From the NCBI GenBank assembly GCA_937897615.1, contig CALCNO010000046.1, positions 1 to 64,000 of the forward strand: DNA of 64,000 nt. Direction: 5' to 3'. Numbering within the stretch: the stretch's first letter is position 1; the number at the start of each line of letters is the position of its first letter. The stretch comes from an uncultured Anaerolineaceae bacterium. GTDB lineage: Bacteria > Chloroflexota > Anaerolineae > Anaerolineales > Anaerolineaceae. The position numbers and the translations under genes were made by a program. The notes below the pieces were generated by a model. The model had not been told where the DNA came from, did no database searches, and saw only the letters and a list, made by a program, of their open reading frames with translations. Below, in pieces: positions 16,879-25,142 of this stretch.

Positions 16879-17739
16879 CTACATTCCGCTCATGAACGCT
16901 AGGCCCAGCGCTCCGGGTCCGGTGTGCGTGCCCAGAACAGGGCTCACCGAGGTGATTACGGCGTCTGTGACCACAGTGGTTGAAAAGCGCTTGGCAGCGC
17001 GCTCCAGCAATTCCTGGGCTTTTTTCTCTTCGTTGGCGTGAATAGCTGAAAGGCGGATGGGGCCATTTTCCTTGTCCAGGCGTGCTTCCACCAGATCAAG
17101 CAGGCGGTCCACGGTTTTGCTGAAGGTACGTACTCTTTCAACGGCTTCAATGCGGCCCTCGCGTAACTCAAGCAACGGTTTTAGATTGAGCATAGTCCCC
17201 AAAAAGGCTGCTGCCCCACCGATACGTCCGCCGCGGTGCAGGAACTCAAGTGTATTGACCGCAAAGTAAACCCCGGTGTGCTTGGTAGCTTCACTAGCCA
17301 CAGCCTTGCATTCTGCTAGGCTGGCGCCAATGCTTGCCATGCGCGCTGCACTGAGCACCTGGAACCCCATTGCCATGCTTGTGCTGAAGGAATCAACCAG
17401 TTCGATGTGGGCGCCCGGAAAAGCGCGCTTTGCCTGCACTGCTGAATCCAGCGTGCCGGATAATTTGCTGGAGATGTGAATGCTGAGGATATCGTATCCT
17501 TTTTCAAGTAGAGCAGCATAGGCAGATTTGAATTCTTCCGGCGTCGTCTGCGAGGTGGTGGGCATCACTTTATCGACGGCAAGGCGCTCGTAAAAGGCCT
17601 TGGGTTGGATGTCGATACCATCGCGATAGATCTGGTGATCCCAAATGACCTGCAGCGGCAATACCTCAATCGGTAGTGGGCTCATCAATTGCGCGGGGAT
17701 GTTGGCAGTGCTGTCTGTAACAACCATAACTTTGTTCAT
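16879..17739 (-). CDS. DegV family protein
   Basis: 286 residues from the ATG at 17739; GGAGA lies five bases upstream, and an upstream in-frame ATG at 17763 lacks a good site. The DegV pattern is clear: VVTDSTANIP at the start, IYRDGIDI, TSQTTPEEF, ILSIHISSKLSGT, VDSFSTSMAMG, FLHRGGRIGG, and a terminal HTGPGALGLAFM. DegV/FakB-type proteins bind a fatty acid and present it to a kinase (FakA); no fakA homologue is in the window. Monocistronic, ending at its own terminator. Confidence 0.92.
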   Translation of the reverse strand: MNKVMVVTDSTANIPAQLMSPLPIEVLPLQVIWDHQIYRDGIDIQPKAFYERLAVDKVMPTTSQTTPEEFKSAYAALLEKGYDILSIHISSKLSGTLDSAVQAKRAFPGAHIELVDSFSTSMAMGFQVLSAARMASIGASLAECKAVASEATKHTGVYFAVNTLEFLHRGGRIGGAAAFLGTMLNLKPLLELREGRIEAVERVRTFSKTVDRLLDLVEARLDKENGPIRLSAIHANEEKKAQELLERAAKRFSTTVVTDAVITSVSPVLGTHTGPGALGLAFMSGM

Positions 17740-17812
17740 TTTCGTCTCCATAGAGAATACCAATATGGCAAATTAACACCGGTGCGATAAAATGGTTTCT
17801 GTACCAATTGAC

Positions 17813-17839
17813 TTGACCGAATACGGCACTGGCTATAAA
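17813..17839 (+). promoter_or_regulatory. Possible promoter upstream of ffh
   Basis: TTGACC (17813-17818) with a short 15-base spacer to TATAAA (17834-17839), about 65 bases before the ffh start. A second TTGACT starts five bases earlier. The remaining intergenic sequence (17740-17905) shows nothing else I recognise. Confidence 0.35.
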
Positions 17840-17905
17840 ATCATGCCTGACCTGATGCAGATGGGTATTCTACATAATTAATAGCTGACCTTTTGAAAGT
17901 GTTTC

Positions 17906-19228
17906 ATGTTTGAAAATCTGACCAGCCGATTGAACGATGTGTTTCAGCAATTGCGCCGGCGCGGCAAGTTAACCGCAGCCGACGTGGATGCCATGCTGCG
18001 CGAGGTACGCCTGGCGTTGCTTGAAGCCGACGTCAATTACGGCGTGGTCAAGGACTTTATTCAGCGGGTACGCGAAAGAGCAGTGGGTGCTGAGGTTTCA
18101 AAGGCGCTTAACCCGGCGCAGCAAGTAATCAAGATTGTTAATGATGAATTGATCGCCACGCTTGGCGAACCGGCCAAGCTGAATCTCTCAGGGGTTAAAC
18201 CCTATGCGATCATGCTGGTGGGTTTGCAGGGTTCCGGCAAAACCACCGCAGCCGCCAAACTGGCGCGCAAGCTGCGCTCTGAAGGCGAACGGGTGCTCCT
18301 GGTGGCCTGCGACCCTTATCGTCCGGCAGCGATCAAGCAGCTCCAGACACTTGGCGAGCGCATTGGCGTGGAAGTGATGACCGAAGACGGTGTCAAGCCG
18401 CCGCAACTGGCTGCGCGTGCTTTTGATAAAGCACAAAAGGGCGGCTATACCGTGGTGATCCTGGATACCGCCGGGCGTTCGCAGCTTGACCAGCCATTGA
18501 TGGATGAATTGTTGGCGATCACCAAAAAGGTCAAGCTGGTGGATATTTTGTTGGTGGTAGATGCCATGACCGGCCAGGAAGCGCTGCACATTGCCGAGGG
18601 CTTCCGTGATACCGTCAAAATCACCGGCCTCATCTTTACTAAAATGGATGGTGATGCCCGGGGCGGTGCGGCTATTTCGGTGCGCAGCGTCACCGGTGTG
18701 CCGATCAAATATCTGGGTGTGGGCGAGGGCGTGGATGCCCTGGAAGCCTACGACCCGCAGCGATTGTCTTCCCGAATTTTGGGAATGGGTGATATGATTG
18801 GGTTTATTGAGAAGGCAGAAGCCGCTTTCGATCAAAAGATCGAAAAGGAAGAAGCCGAGCGGATGCTCAAGGGAAAGTTCACCCTGGAGGATTTCGCCAA
18901 TCAACTGAAACAGATCCGCAAGATGGGCCCGTTCTCACAGATTCTGGATATGCTGCCGGGCGGAATGGGCAAAATGGCAGAAAAGGTCTCCCCTGAAGAG
19001 ACGGAAACCCGCCTAAAGCTGACGGAAGCCATCCTCAATTCGATGACGCGGCAGGAACGCCGCGACCCCGATATCCTCAATGCCTCGCGGCGCCGCAGGA
19101 TTGCCCGGGGAGCCGGTACGGAGGTACAGGAAGTCAATCGCATCCTCAAGCAGTTCAGGGATGCACAAAAGTTGATGAAGACACTTCAGAAAACAGGCGG
19201 GCGAGGAATTCCCCGTATGTTCAAGTGA
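17906..19228 (+). CDS. ffh: Signal recognition particle protein Ffh (SRP54)
   Basis: 440 residues, normal length. An N-terminal helical N domain precedes the GTPase G domain with P-loop GLQGSGKTT (106-114), DTAGR (187-191) and TKMDGDARGG (from 245). A Met-rich M domain from about 300 to 440 follows. With 4.5S RNA, Ffh binds signal sequences of nascent membrane proteins and docks on FtsY. The gene heads the conserved ffh-rpsP-khpA-rimM series. No SRP RNA gene was found nearby. Confidence 0.97.
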   Translation: MFENLTSRLNDVFQQLRRRGKLTAADVDAMLREVRLALLEADVNYGVVKDFIQRVRERAVGAEVSKALNPAQQVIKIVNDELIATLGEPAKLNLSGVKPYAIMLVGLQGSGKTTAAAKLARKLRSEGERVLLVACDPYRPAAIKQLQTLGERIGVEVMTEDGVKPPQLAARAFDKAQKGGYTVVILDTAGRSQLDQPLMDELLAITKKVKLVDILLVVDAMTGQEALHIAEGFRDTVKITGLIFTKMDGDARGGAAISVRSVTGVPIKYLGVGEGVDALEAYDPQRLSSRILGMGDMIGFIEKAEAAFDQKIEKEEAERMLKGKFTLEDFANQLKQIRKMGPFSQILDMLPGGMGKMAEKVSPEETETRLKLTEAILNSMTRQERRDPDILNASRRRRIARGAGTEVQEVNRILKQFRDAQKLMKTLQKTGGRGIPRMFK

Positions 19229-19334
19229 TCAAAATGAAAACGGCGGTTTGCGCACCCTTCAGCGCCCCTCGCCAAGGTGGATTTTTGAGTCACGCAAATT
19301 TGATCATTTTTAGTTGAAAACAGGAGAAATACAA

Positions 19335-19673
19335 ATGGTAAGAATTCGTTTGCGCAGAACAGGTTTACGGCACCAGCCCACCTACCGTGTGGTGGTGGCA
19401 GATAAAGAAAGCCCGCGTGACGGCAAATTCCTTGAGATCATTGGGTCTTATGTTCCTACCACCGAACCATTCACTCTTGAGGTGAAGGAAGACCGCGCCT
19501 ATGAGTGGATGCAGAAGGGTGCTGTCCCCAGTGAATCGGTGGTCAAGCTCTTCAAGTCTGTTGGGCTGATGGAGCGCTTTGAGCGCTTCAAAAAAGGTGA
19601 GGCGGTTGAAACCCTGCTGGCCGAAGCCGAAAAGGCGATGCAGCAGCGTTCCTCCCTGGCCAAAGCCAAGTAG
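19335..19673 (+). CDS. rpsP: 30S ribosomal protein bS16
   Basis: 112 residues from the ATG at 19335, preceded by AGGAG eight bases upstream; the open frame starts seven codons earlier at a TTG without a site. The N-terminus MVRIRLRRTGLRHQPTYRVV and the motif FLEIIGSYVP are diagnostic of bS16, an early assembly protein of the small subunit. The C-terminal extension is helical and charged. It lies 106 bases after ffh and 63 bases before khpA. Confidence 0.96.
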   Translation: MVRIRLRRTGLRHQPTYRVVVADKESPRDGKFLEIIGSYVPTTEPFTLEVKEDRAYEWMQKGAVPSESVVKLFKSVGLMERFERFKKGEAVETLLAEAEKAMQQRSSLAKAK

Positions 19674-19706
19674 TCAATGAATCATTTCAAAAGTTCTGCT
19701 TACAAC

Positions 19707-19732
19707 CCTCCACGCACAACAGTGGAAGGAGG
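19707..19732 (+). promoter_or_regulatory. Possible hairpin covering the khpA ribosome binding site
   Basis: CCTCC (19707-19711) can pair exactly with GGAGG (19728-19732), the khpA Shine-Dalgarno sequence. Alternatively CCTCCAC (19707-19713) can pair with the overlapping GTGGAAGG with one bulge. Modest stability; a regulatory role is speculative. Confidence 0.3.
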
Positions 19733-19736
19733 CTCT

Positions 19737-19973
19737 GTGAAAGAATTGATTGAATACGTTGCGTTAAGCCTTGTGGACGACCCATCACAGGTTTCCGTTT
19801 CGCAGTATCGTTCCGGTGGCAAAGAGAACCTGGAACTGCACGTTGCCCGTGAGGATATGGGCAGGGTGATCGGCAAGGGTGGGCGGGTGGCCAATGCCAT
19901 GCGTGTGCTTCTGCGCGTAGCCGCAGCCCGCGAGGGAAAGCAAGCCTCGCTGGATGTTGCTGAACCAAAATGA
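19737..19973 (+). CDS. khpA: KH-domain RNA-binding protein KhpA
   Basis: 78 residues from the GTG at 19737, four bases after GGAGG; the ATG at 19677 would add 20 residues absent from the family. The protein starts KELIEYVALSLVDDP and carries the type II KH motif VIGKGGRVANAMRVLL. KhpA works with KhpB in RNA binding linked to cell elongation in Gram-positive bacteria, and the gene is typically between rpsP and rimM, as here. Its stop overlaps the rimM start (ATGA). Confidence 0.92.
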   Translation: MKELIEYVALSLVDDPSQVSVSQYRSGGKENLELHVAREDMGRVIGKGGRVANAMRVLLRVAAAREGKQASLDVAEPK

Positions 19974-20530
19974 GCCCGGCACCAACAACCCGAAAACGTG
20001 AACAACCTACTTCAGGCTCGCCCAGGTCGGGCGAGCCTGTGTACTTAACTTTAGGCAAATTGCGCCGCACGCATGGCCTCAAAGGAGATCTCTTGCTGGA
20101 AGTGTTTACCGATAACCCGCAGATGATCAAGCCAGGACTTCAGGTTTATGTCGGGCACTCTCACCAGTCTTTGAAGGTGGCGGCGGCTCGAGAAAATGGT
20201 AACACCATGCTCATTTGCTTTGAGGGGGTTGAAGACTGCGATCAGGCGGCAGCCTTCCGCAACCAGTTTGTGATGATCAAAACAAGTGATGCCGACCCGC
20301 TTGAGGATGGGCGGTTTTATCACCATGAAGTGGTCGGTATGCAGGTGTTCGACGAGAACGGGGGATTGGTCGGCATGCTCGCCGAAATCATTACCACCGG
20401 TGCCAATGATGTGTACGTGGTACAACCGGAAAATGGGGATGAGATTCTGATCCCGGCCGTGAAGGAATTCATTAAGGATATTGACCGAGGAAGCAAACGA
20501 ATGACTGTCCGGCTTCCTCAATGGGAATGA
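19970..20530 (+). CDS. rimM: Ribosome maturation factor RimM
   Basis: 186 residues. An N-terminal RimM domain (YLTLGKLRRTHGLKGDLLLE) follows an extra 20-residue Ser/Pro-rich start, and the C-terminal PRC-barrel domain has FYHHEVVGMQVF, TTGANDVYVV and LIPAVKEFIKDID. RimM binds the 30S head during assembly, near S19. The usual next gene, trmD, is absent; dprA follows seven bases later. Confidence 0.94.
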   Translation: MSPAPTTRKREQPTSGSPRSGEPVYLTLGKLRRTHGLKGDLLLEVFTDNPQMIKPGLQVYVGHSHQSLKVAAARENGNTMLICFEGVEDCDQAAAFRNQFVMIKTSDADPLEDGRFYHHEVVGMQVFDENGGLVGMLAEIITTGANDVYVVQPENGDEILIPAVKEFIKDIDRGSKRMTVRLPQWE

Positions 20531-20537
20531 ACCACAA

Positions 20538-21656
20538 GTGGATTCAAAAGCCTATTGGGTGGGGTTCAATACTGTCAGGGGCATCGGTGCGGTACGCATG
20601 CGCCGGCTGCTGGATTTTTTTGGCTCGGCAGAAACGGCCTGGAATGCACCGACCGAGGGTTTGATTGCCGCCGGACTTCCCGGTAAAGTGGTGGAAAACT
20701 TTCTCACTGCACGTAAAAGCATTGATCTGGACCGCCTGATGGATACTTTGCACCAGAAAGATGTGCGCGTCTTCACCATTGAGGATAGCGACTACCCCCG
20801 GCGTTTGCGCGAGATTGACCAACCGCCGCCGGTACTTTATGTGAAAGGCTCGATCAATGTGGAAGATGACTGGGCCGTGGCAGTTGTGGGCACCCGGCGC
20901 GTTACCGCTTACGGGCGGCAGGTGGCAACCGAGCTGGCGGCTTTTCTGGCGCACAACGGTATTACCGTGATCAGCGGCCTGGCGCGCGGTGTGGACGCCA
21001 TAGCACACCAGGGAGCCCTCAAAGCGGGAGGCCGTACTCTGGCGGTGTTGGGCAGTGGGGTGGACGTAATTTATCCACCGGAACATACCAAATTAGCGAT
21101 GGAGATTTGTGCACAGGGAGCGCTGGTGAGCGATTATGCCCTCGGCACAAAACCGGATGGGGTAAATTTTCCGCCGCGCAACCGCATCATCTCCGGCCTG
21201 TCTCTGGCTACGATTGTGGTGGAAGCCGGCGAGACGAGCGGTGCCTTGATCACCGCCGAGTTTGCCGTTGAGCAAGGCAAGGAAGTCTTTGCTGTCCCTG
21301 GCAGCATACTGGCGCCGCAGAGCGAGGGCACCAATAAGCTGATCGAACAGGGTGCGCGGCCATTGCTGCGGATGAGTGAGATCCTTGACGTTCTCAAGCT
21401 GGAGAAAATTCCTGAGAAGCAGAGCAGCCGCAGAGAATTCCCTGTGGATGCAGTAGAGGCAAAGTTGCTTGCGGCGCTATCCCAGGAACCGGTGCATATT
21501 GACGAAGTGTGCCGTCTGACAAAAATGCCAATTAATGAAGTATCTGCATTGCTAACGATGTTAGAATTAAAAGGAATGGTCTCCCAGGTAGGCGGCATGA
21601 GTTATGTCGCCATACGCGATGAGAAAGGAAAATACCTGACGCATGCAAGCAATTGA
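20538..21656 (+). CDS. dprA: DNA-processing protein DprA
   Basis: 372 residues from a GTG start. An N-terminal helix-hairpin-helix/SAM region is followed by the Rossmann core with VVGTRRVTAYGRQVATELA, ISGLARGVDAIAHQGAL, TLAVLGSGVDVIYPPEH and FPPRNRIISGLS. A C-terminal winged-helix domain spans about 310-365 (EPVHIDEVCRLTKMPINEVS). DprA loads RecA on incoming single-stranded DNA in natural transformation. The presence of dprA alone does not show competence. The 3' end overlaps manC by 14 bases. Confidence 0.95.
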   Translation: MDSKAYWVGFNTVRGIGAVRMRRLLDFFGSAETAWNAPTEGLIAAGLPGKVVENFLTARKSIDLDRLMDTLHQKDVRVFTIEDSDYPRRLREIDQPPPVLYVKGSINVEDDWAVAVVGTRRVTAYGRQVATELAAFLAHNGITVISGLARGVDAIAHQGALKAGGRTLAVLGSGVDVIYPPEHTKLAMEICAQGALVSDYALGTKPDGVNFPPRNRIISGLSLATIVVEAGETSGALITAEFAVEQGKEVFAVPGSILAPQSEGTNKLIEQGARPLLRMSEILDVLKLEKIPEKQSSRREFPVDAVEAKLLAALSQEPVHIDEVCRLTKMPINEVSALLTMLELKGMVSQVGGMSYVAIRDEKGKYLTHASN

Positions 21657-22740
21657 TCATGCCTATGCAGTCATCATGGCCGGCGGCGGTGGCACCAGAT
21701 TGTGGCCGCTCTCCCGCAAGGAAACCCCCAAACAGTTACTGGGCATTTTTGGCGGCAAGACCCTTTTCGAGATTGCCATTGAGCGGCTGGATGGTTTATT
21801 CCCATCGGAAAACATCCTTATTGTCACGGTTGCCGAGCAAGCCCAAAAACTGATGCAGCTGGCACCGCAGATACCCGCTGAGAATTATCTGCTGGAGCCG
21901 ATGCCGCGCGGTACGGCTGCCGTGGTGGCTTTGGGTGCGGCTGCCATTGCCAAAAAGGACCCTCAGGGGATCATGGTAGTATTGACCGCCGATCACTTTA
22001 TCCAGAATGTGGCCAAATTCCACTTGCTTTTGGCCTCCGCATGCATGTGCGCTGAAAGCGGGCAGCTGGTGACGCTGGGGATAGCCCCCACTTTTGCCGC
22101 AACAGGGTATGGCTACATCGAGACCGGTGAACTGGCGGGGTCATTCCTGTCGAAAAATGCTTTCAGGGTTGCGCGCTTTGAGGAAAAGCCAGGTGAAGAA
22201 CGAGCGCAGACCTTTGTCGAAAGCGGCAGATACTTTTGGAATTCCGGTATGTTCATCTGGCAGGCCTCTGTGATCCTTGAGGAGATCAAACGTTATTTAC
22301 CTGCTTTATCCAACACCATCGAGCGGCTTACTTCGCTGATTGGCCGCGACCATGCGTCTTCCGAATTTCGCACTGCCTGGGAAGCCATCCATCCCGAAAC
22401 GATCGATTACGGTATCATGGAAAAATCGCATAAAGTGGTGGTCTTTCCGGTGAGCGAGCTTGGCTGGAATGATGTAGGGAGTTGGGATTCCCTGTTTGAG
22501 GTGATGCCGGCGGATAAGGACGGAAACATTCTGCTTGGCGGTAAAATTGTGGCGTTGAATAGCGGGAATTCCCTTGTTTATTCCGGGGACGAGCATAAGC
22601 TGGTTGTCCCTCTGGGTGTTCAAAACATGATCATTGTCAATACCCCCGATGCGCTGTTGATGTGTCCGCGCGGGGAGAGCGAGCAAGTTAAAAAACTGGT
22701 GGAATACCTGAAAACAAACCACTATACTCTTTTTTTGTAG
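21643..22740 (+). CDS. manC: Mannose-1-phosphate guanylyltransferase
   Basis: 365 residues, the monofunctional length without the C-terminal isomerase domain. The nucleotidyltransferase signature VIMAGGGGTRLWPLSRKETP lies at residues 11-30, followed by EPMPRGTAAVV, VLTADHFI, GYGYIETGE, RFEEKPG and YFWNSGMFIW. It joins GTP and mannose-1-phosphate to GDP-mannose, the donor for mannosyl and GDP-sugar branches of surface glycans. Those glycans would fit the glycosyltransferase cluster near 33-46 kb. No phosphomannomutase is in the window. The start lies inside dprA, so translation is probably coupled. Confidence 0.93.
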   Translation: MQAIDHAYAVIMAGGGGTRLWPLSRKETPKQLLGIFGGKTLFEIAIERLDGLFPSENILIVTVAEQAQKLMQLAPQIPAENYLLEPMPRGTAAVVALGAAAIAKKDPQGIMVVLTADHFIQNVAKFHLLLASACMCAESGQLVTLGIAPTFAATGYGYIETGELAGSFLSKNAFRVARFEEKPGEERAQTFVESGRYFWNSGMFIWQASVILEEIKRYLPALSNTIERLTSLIGRDHASSEFRTAWEAIHPETIDYGIMEKSHKVVVFPVSELGWNDVGSWDSLFEVMPADKDGNILLGGKIVALNSGNSLVYSGDEHKLVVPLGVQNMIIVNTPDALLMCPRGESEQVKKLVEYLKTNHYTLFL

Positions 22741-22750
22741 GAGCAGTGCC

Positions 22751-25048
22751 ATGGAAGCCTATTGCGTAAAATGTAAAGCGAAACGTGAGATTCTTGATCC
22801 GGTGGCGGAGTTTAATGCTAAGGGTACTCCGGTCACACGGGGTAAGTGCGCCGTGTGCGGTACCAGCCTCTATCGCATGGGGGGCACCCCGGCCCATCAG
22901 GGGATGGAAAGACCCGCCCCAAAGGTCAAGCAGCGCAGCGGCAAGCTGGTGATCGTTGAGTCTCCGGCCAAGGCAAAGACGGTGGGGCGTTTTTTGGGAA
23001 AGGGCTATACCGTGAAAGCCTCCGTGGGGCATGTGCGCGATCTGCTGCGCTCTGAACTCTCGGTGGATGTGGAAAACAACTTTACCCCCAAGTATCGCGT
23101 GCCGAACGAAAAACGCCTGGTGGTAAAGGAATTGAAGGCGCTGGCCAAAGATGCCGAACAGATTTACCTGGCTACCGACCCCGACCGCGAAGGGGAGGCC
23201 ATTGCCTGGCACCTGATGGAAGCGGCGCAGATCGAGCCCAAACTCTCTCAGCGCGTGGTGTTCCATGAGATCACTGAAGGGGCAATCAACGAGGCATTTG
23301 CCAGTCCACGCGAGATCAATATGGATTTGGTGGATGCGCAGCAGGCACGGCGCGTATTGGACCGCCTGGTGGGTTATTCCATCAGCCCGGTGCTGTGGGA
23401 AAAGGTGCGCAGCCGCCTTTCTGCCGGGCGTGTGCAATCGGTGGCCTTACGGTTGATCGTGGAACGCGAGCGTGAAATCGAAGCGTTCAATCCGGTGGAG
23501 TATTGGTCAATTGAGGCTGAGCTTTCGCCGGAAACCAAAAAGACCACTTACCTTACCAAACTGGCCAAAATTGATGAAAAAGACCCTGAGCTATCAAATC
23601 AGGAAGTCACCGAGGGCTACCTGCACGACCTGGAAGGCGCGGGGTTTACCATCACGAAGATCAAGCGCAGCGAACGGCGCCGCAAACCTTCTGCGCCTTT
23701 CATTACCAGCACGCTGCAGCAAGAAGCCTCACGGCGGCTGGGGTATACCGCACGCCGTGCTATGATGATTGCGCAACAGTTGTACGAAGGTATTGACCTG
23801 GGAGAGGGCACGGTTGGTTTAATTACCTACATGCGCACCGACTCAACCAACGTGGCTGAAGTGGCCGTCAACGAGACACGCGAATTCATTAAGATGACCT
23901 ATGGCGAGAGTTTTCTGCCCGCTACTGCACCGACCTATAAAACGCGCGCGGTTTCGGCGCAGGAAGCCCACGAGGCCGTCCGCCCCACTTCCGTGCTGCG
24001 CCAACCGGAAAAGATCAAGGAATTCCTTTCGCCTGAGCAATTCAAACTCTATCAACTTATCTGGCAGCGTTTTGTGGCTTCGCAGATGGAATCGGCGGTG
24101 TACGATACCCTTTCTGTGGAAGTGACTGCCGATGGCAAGGCACATCAATATCTCTTCCGCGCTTCTGGCTCCACCATCAAATTCCCCGGCTTTCTCATTG
24201 TTTATGAAGAGGCAGCCGATGAAGACCAGAAGTCAGATGAACCCGAAAACATTAAGATTCCGGCGGGGCTGGAAGAAGGCCAGAAACAGCGCCTGATGCG
24301 CCTGATCCCCGAGCAGCACTTTACCCAACCGCCCCCGCGCTATACCGAGGCTACCCTGGTGCAGGTGCTTGAAGAATACGGCATCGGCCGTCCTTCAACT
24401 TATGCACCAATTCTTTCCACCATTCAACAGCGCGGCTACGTCACCCGCGAAGCCAAACGCCTTTTCCCCACCGAAACTGGCATTCTGGTAAACGACCTGG
24501 TGGTCAACCACTTCCCGGATATTGTGGATCTCCAATTTACCGCCAATATGGAATCCGAACTGGACCAGGTGGCAGACGGCAAGGTGGACTGGACGAAGGT
24601 GATTGGTGAGTTTTACACCAAGTTTGAACCGACGGTGAAAAAGGCCCAGGCAGAGATGCCGGTTTCCAAGACCGAACCTGAAAAGATTGGCAGGCTGTGC
24701 CCGGATTGCGGTCACGATCTGGTGATCCGCTGGGGGCGTTACGGAAAATTTATCAGCTGCTCCAATTTCCCTACCTGCCGCCACACAGAGGCGCTGTTGG
24801 AGAAAATTGGCGTCACCTGTCCCAAGGATGGCGGCGATGTGGTATTGCGCAAGACCCGCAAAGGCAGAATCTTCTACGCATGTTCCAATTATCCCAACTG
24901 CGACTTTACTAGTTGGAAGCGCCCGGTTGCCAAACCTTGCCCCAACTGCGGCGGCATGCTGGTGATTGCCAACAAAAAGGAAGTACAGTGCACCAAGTGC
25001 GAGGAGACCTTCCTGGTGGAGCAAATTGGTGATGTAATCACCGAGTAG
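22751..25048 (+). CDS. topA: DNA topoisomerase I with an N-terminal zinc-ribbon (DUF5679-like) fusion
   Basis: 765 residues. Residues 1-45 form an extra Cys4 module (Cys5, Cys8, Cys33, Cys36: YCVKCKAKRE ... GKCAVCGTSLYRMG) that resembles DUF5679, a small domain I associate with Chloroflexota. The TOPRIM domain begins at about 64 (KLVIVESPAKAKTV, Glu70) with DPDREGE (Asp143, Asp145, Glu147). The active-site Tyr is Tyr360 in GLITYMRTDSTN. Three C-terminal zinc-finger repeats follow: CPDCG ... CSNFPTC, CPKDGG ... CSNYPNC with the second Cys of the first pair missing, and CPNCG ... CTKC. It relaxes negative supercoils. It lies ten bases after manC. Confidence 0.95.
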   Translation: MEAYCVKCKAKREILDPVAEFNAKGTPVTRGKCAVCGTSLYRMGGTPAHQGMERPAPKVKQRSGKLVIVESPAKAKTVGRFLGKGYTVKASVGHVRDLLRSELSVDVENNFTPKYRVPNEKRLVVKELKALAKDAEQIYLATDPDREGEAIAWHLMEAAQIEPKLSQRVVFHEITEGAINEAFASPREINMDLVDAQQARRVLDRLVGYSISPVLWEKVRSRLSAGRVQSVALRLIVEREREIEAFNPVEYWSIEAELSPETKKTTYLTKLAKIDEKDPELSNQEVTEGYLHDLEGAGFTITKIKRSERRRKPSAPFITSTLQQEASRRLGYTARRAMMIAQQLYEGIDLGEGTVGLITYMRTDSTNVAEVAVNETREFIKMTYGESFLPATAPTYKTRAVSAQEAHEAVRPTSVLRQPEKIKEFLSPEQFKLYQLIWQRFVASQMESAVYDTLSVEVTADGKAHQYLFRASGSTIKFPGFLIVYEEAADEDQKSDEPENIKIPAGLEEGQKQRLMRLIPEQHFTQPPPRYTEATLVQVLEEYGIGRPSTYAPILSTIQQRGYVTREAKRLFPTETGILVNDLVVNHFPDIVDLQFTANMESELDQVADGKVDWTKVIGEFYTKFEPTVKKAQAEMPVSKTEPEKIGRLCPDCGHDLVIRWGRYGKFISCSNFPTCRHTEALLEKIGVTCPKDGGDVVLRKTRKGRIFYACSNYPNCDFTSWKRPVAKPCPNCGGMLVIANKKEVQCTKCEETFLVEQIGDVITE

Positions 25049-25142
25049 GCACAGATATTGCAACATTTTCGCTAGGTTGCCATTGTGGTGATCGACCTCA
25101 TGAATCGGCCGGTCTAATTTTCCTTGGCAACAGGAGCGAAAA

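Noticed and set aside
17740..17905. Search for a 4.5S SRP RNA gene next to ffh
   Set aside because: No long hairpin with the conserved GGAA tetraloop region or SRP core could be found in this gap.
18188..18904. A 238-codon open frame on the minus strand opposite ffh
   Set aside because: It lies wholly inside the well-supported ffh gene, has no recognisable domain and no ribosome binding site; His/Gln-rich composition is typical of an antisense shadow.
19226..19310. Inverted repeat TGATCAAA ... TTTGATCA followed by TTTT between ffh and rpsP
   Set aside because: The arms are only 8 bp and are separated by 65 bases, too long a loop for a terminator; the genes are normally co-transcribed.
22688..23437. 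A 249-codon minus-strand frame opposite manC and topA
   Set aside because: Antisense to two strongly supported genes, with no family resemblance.
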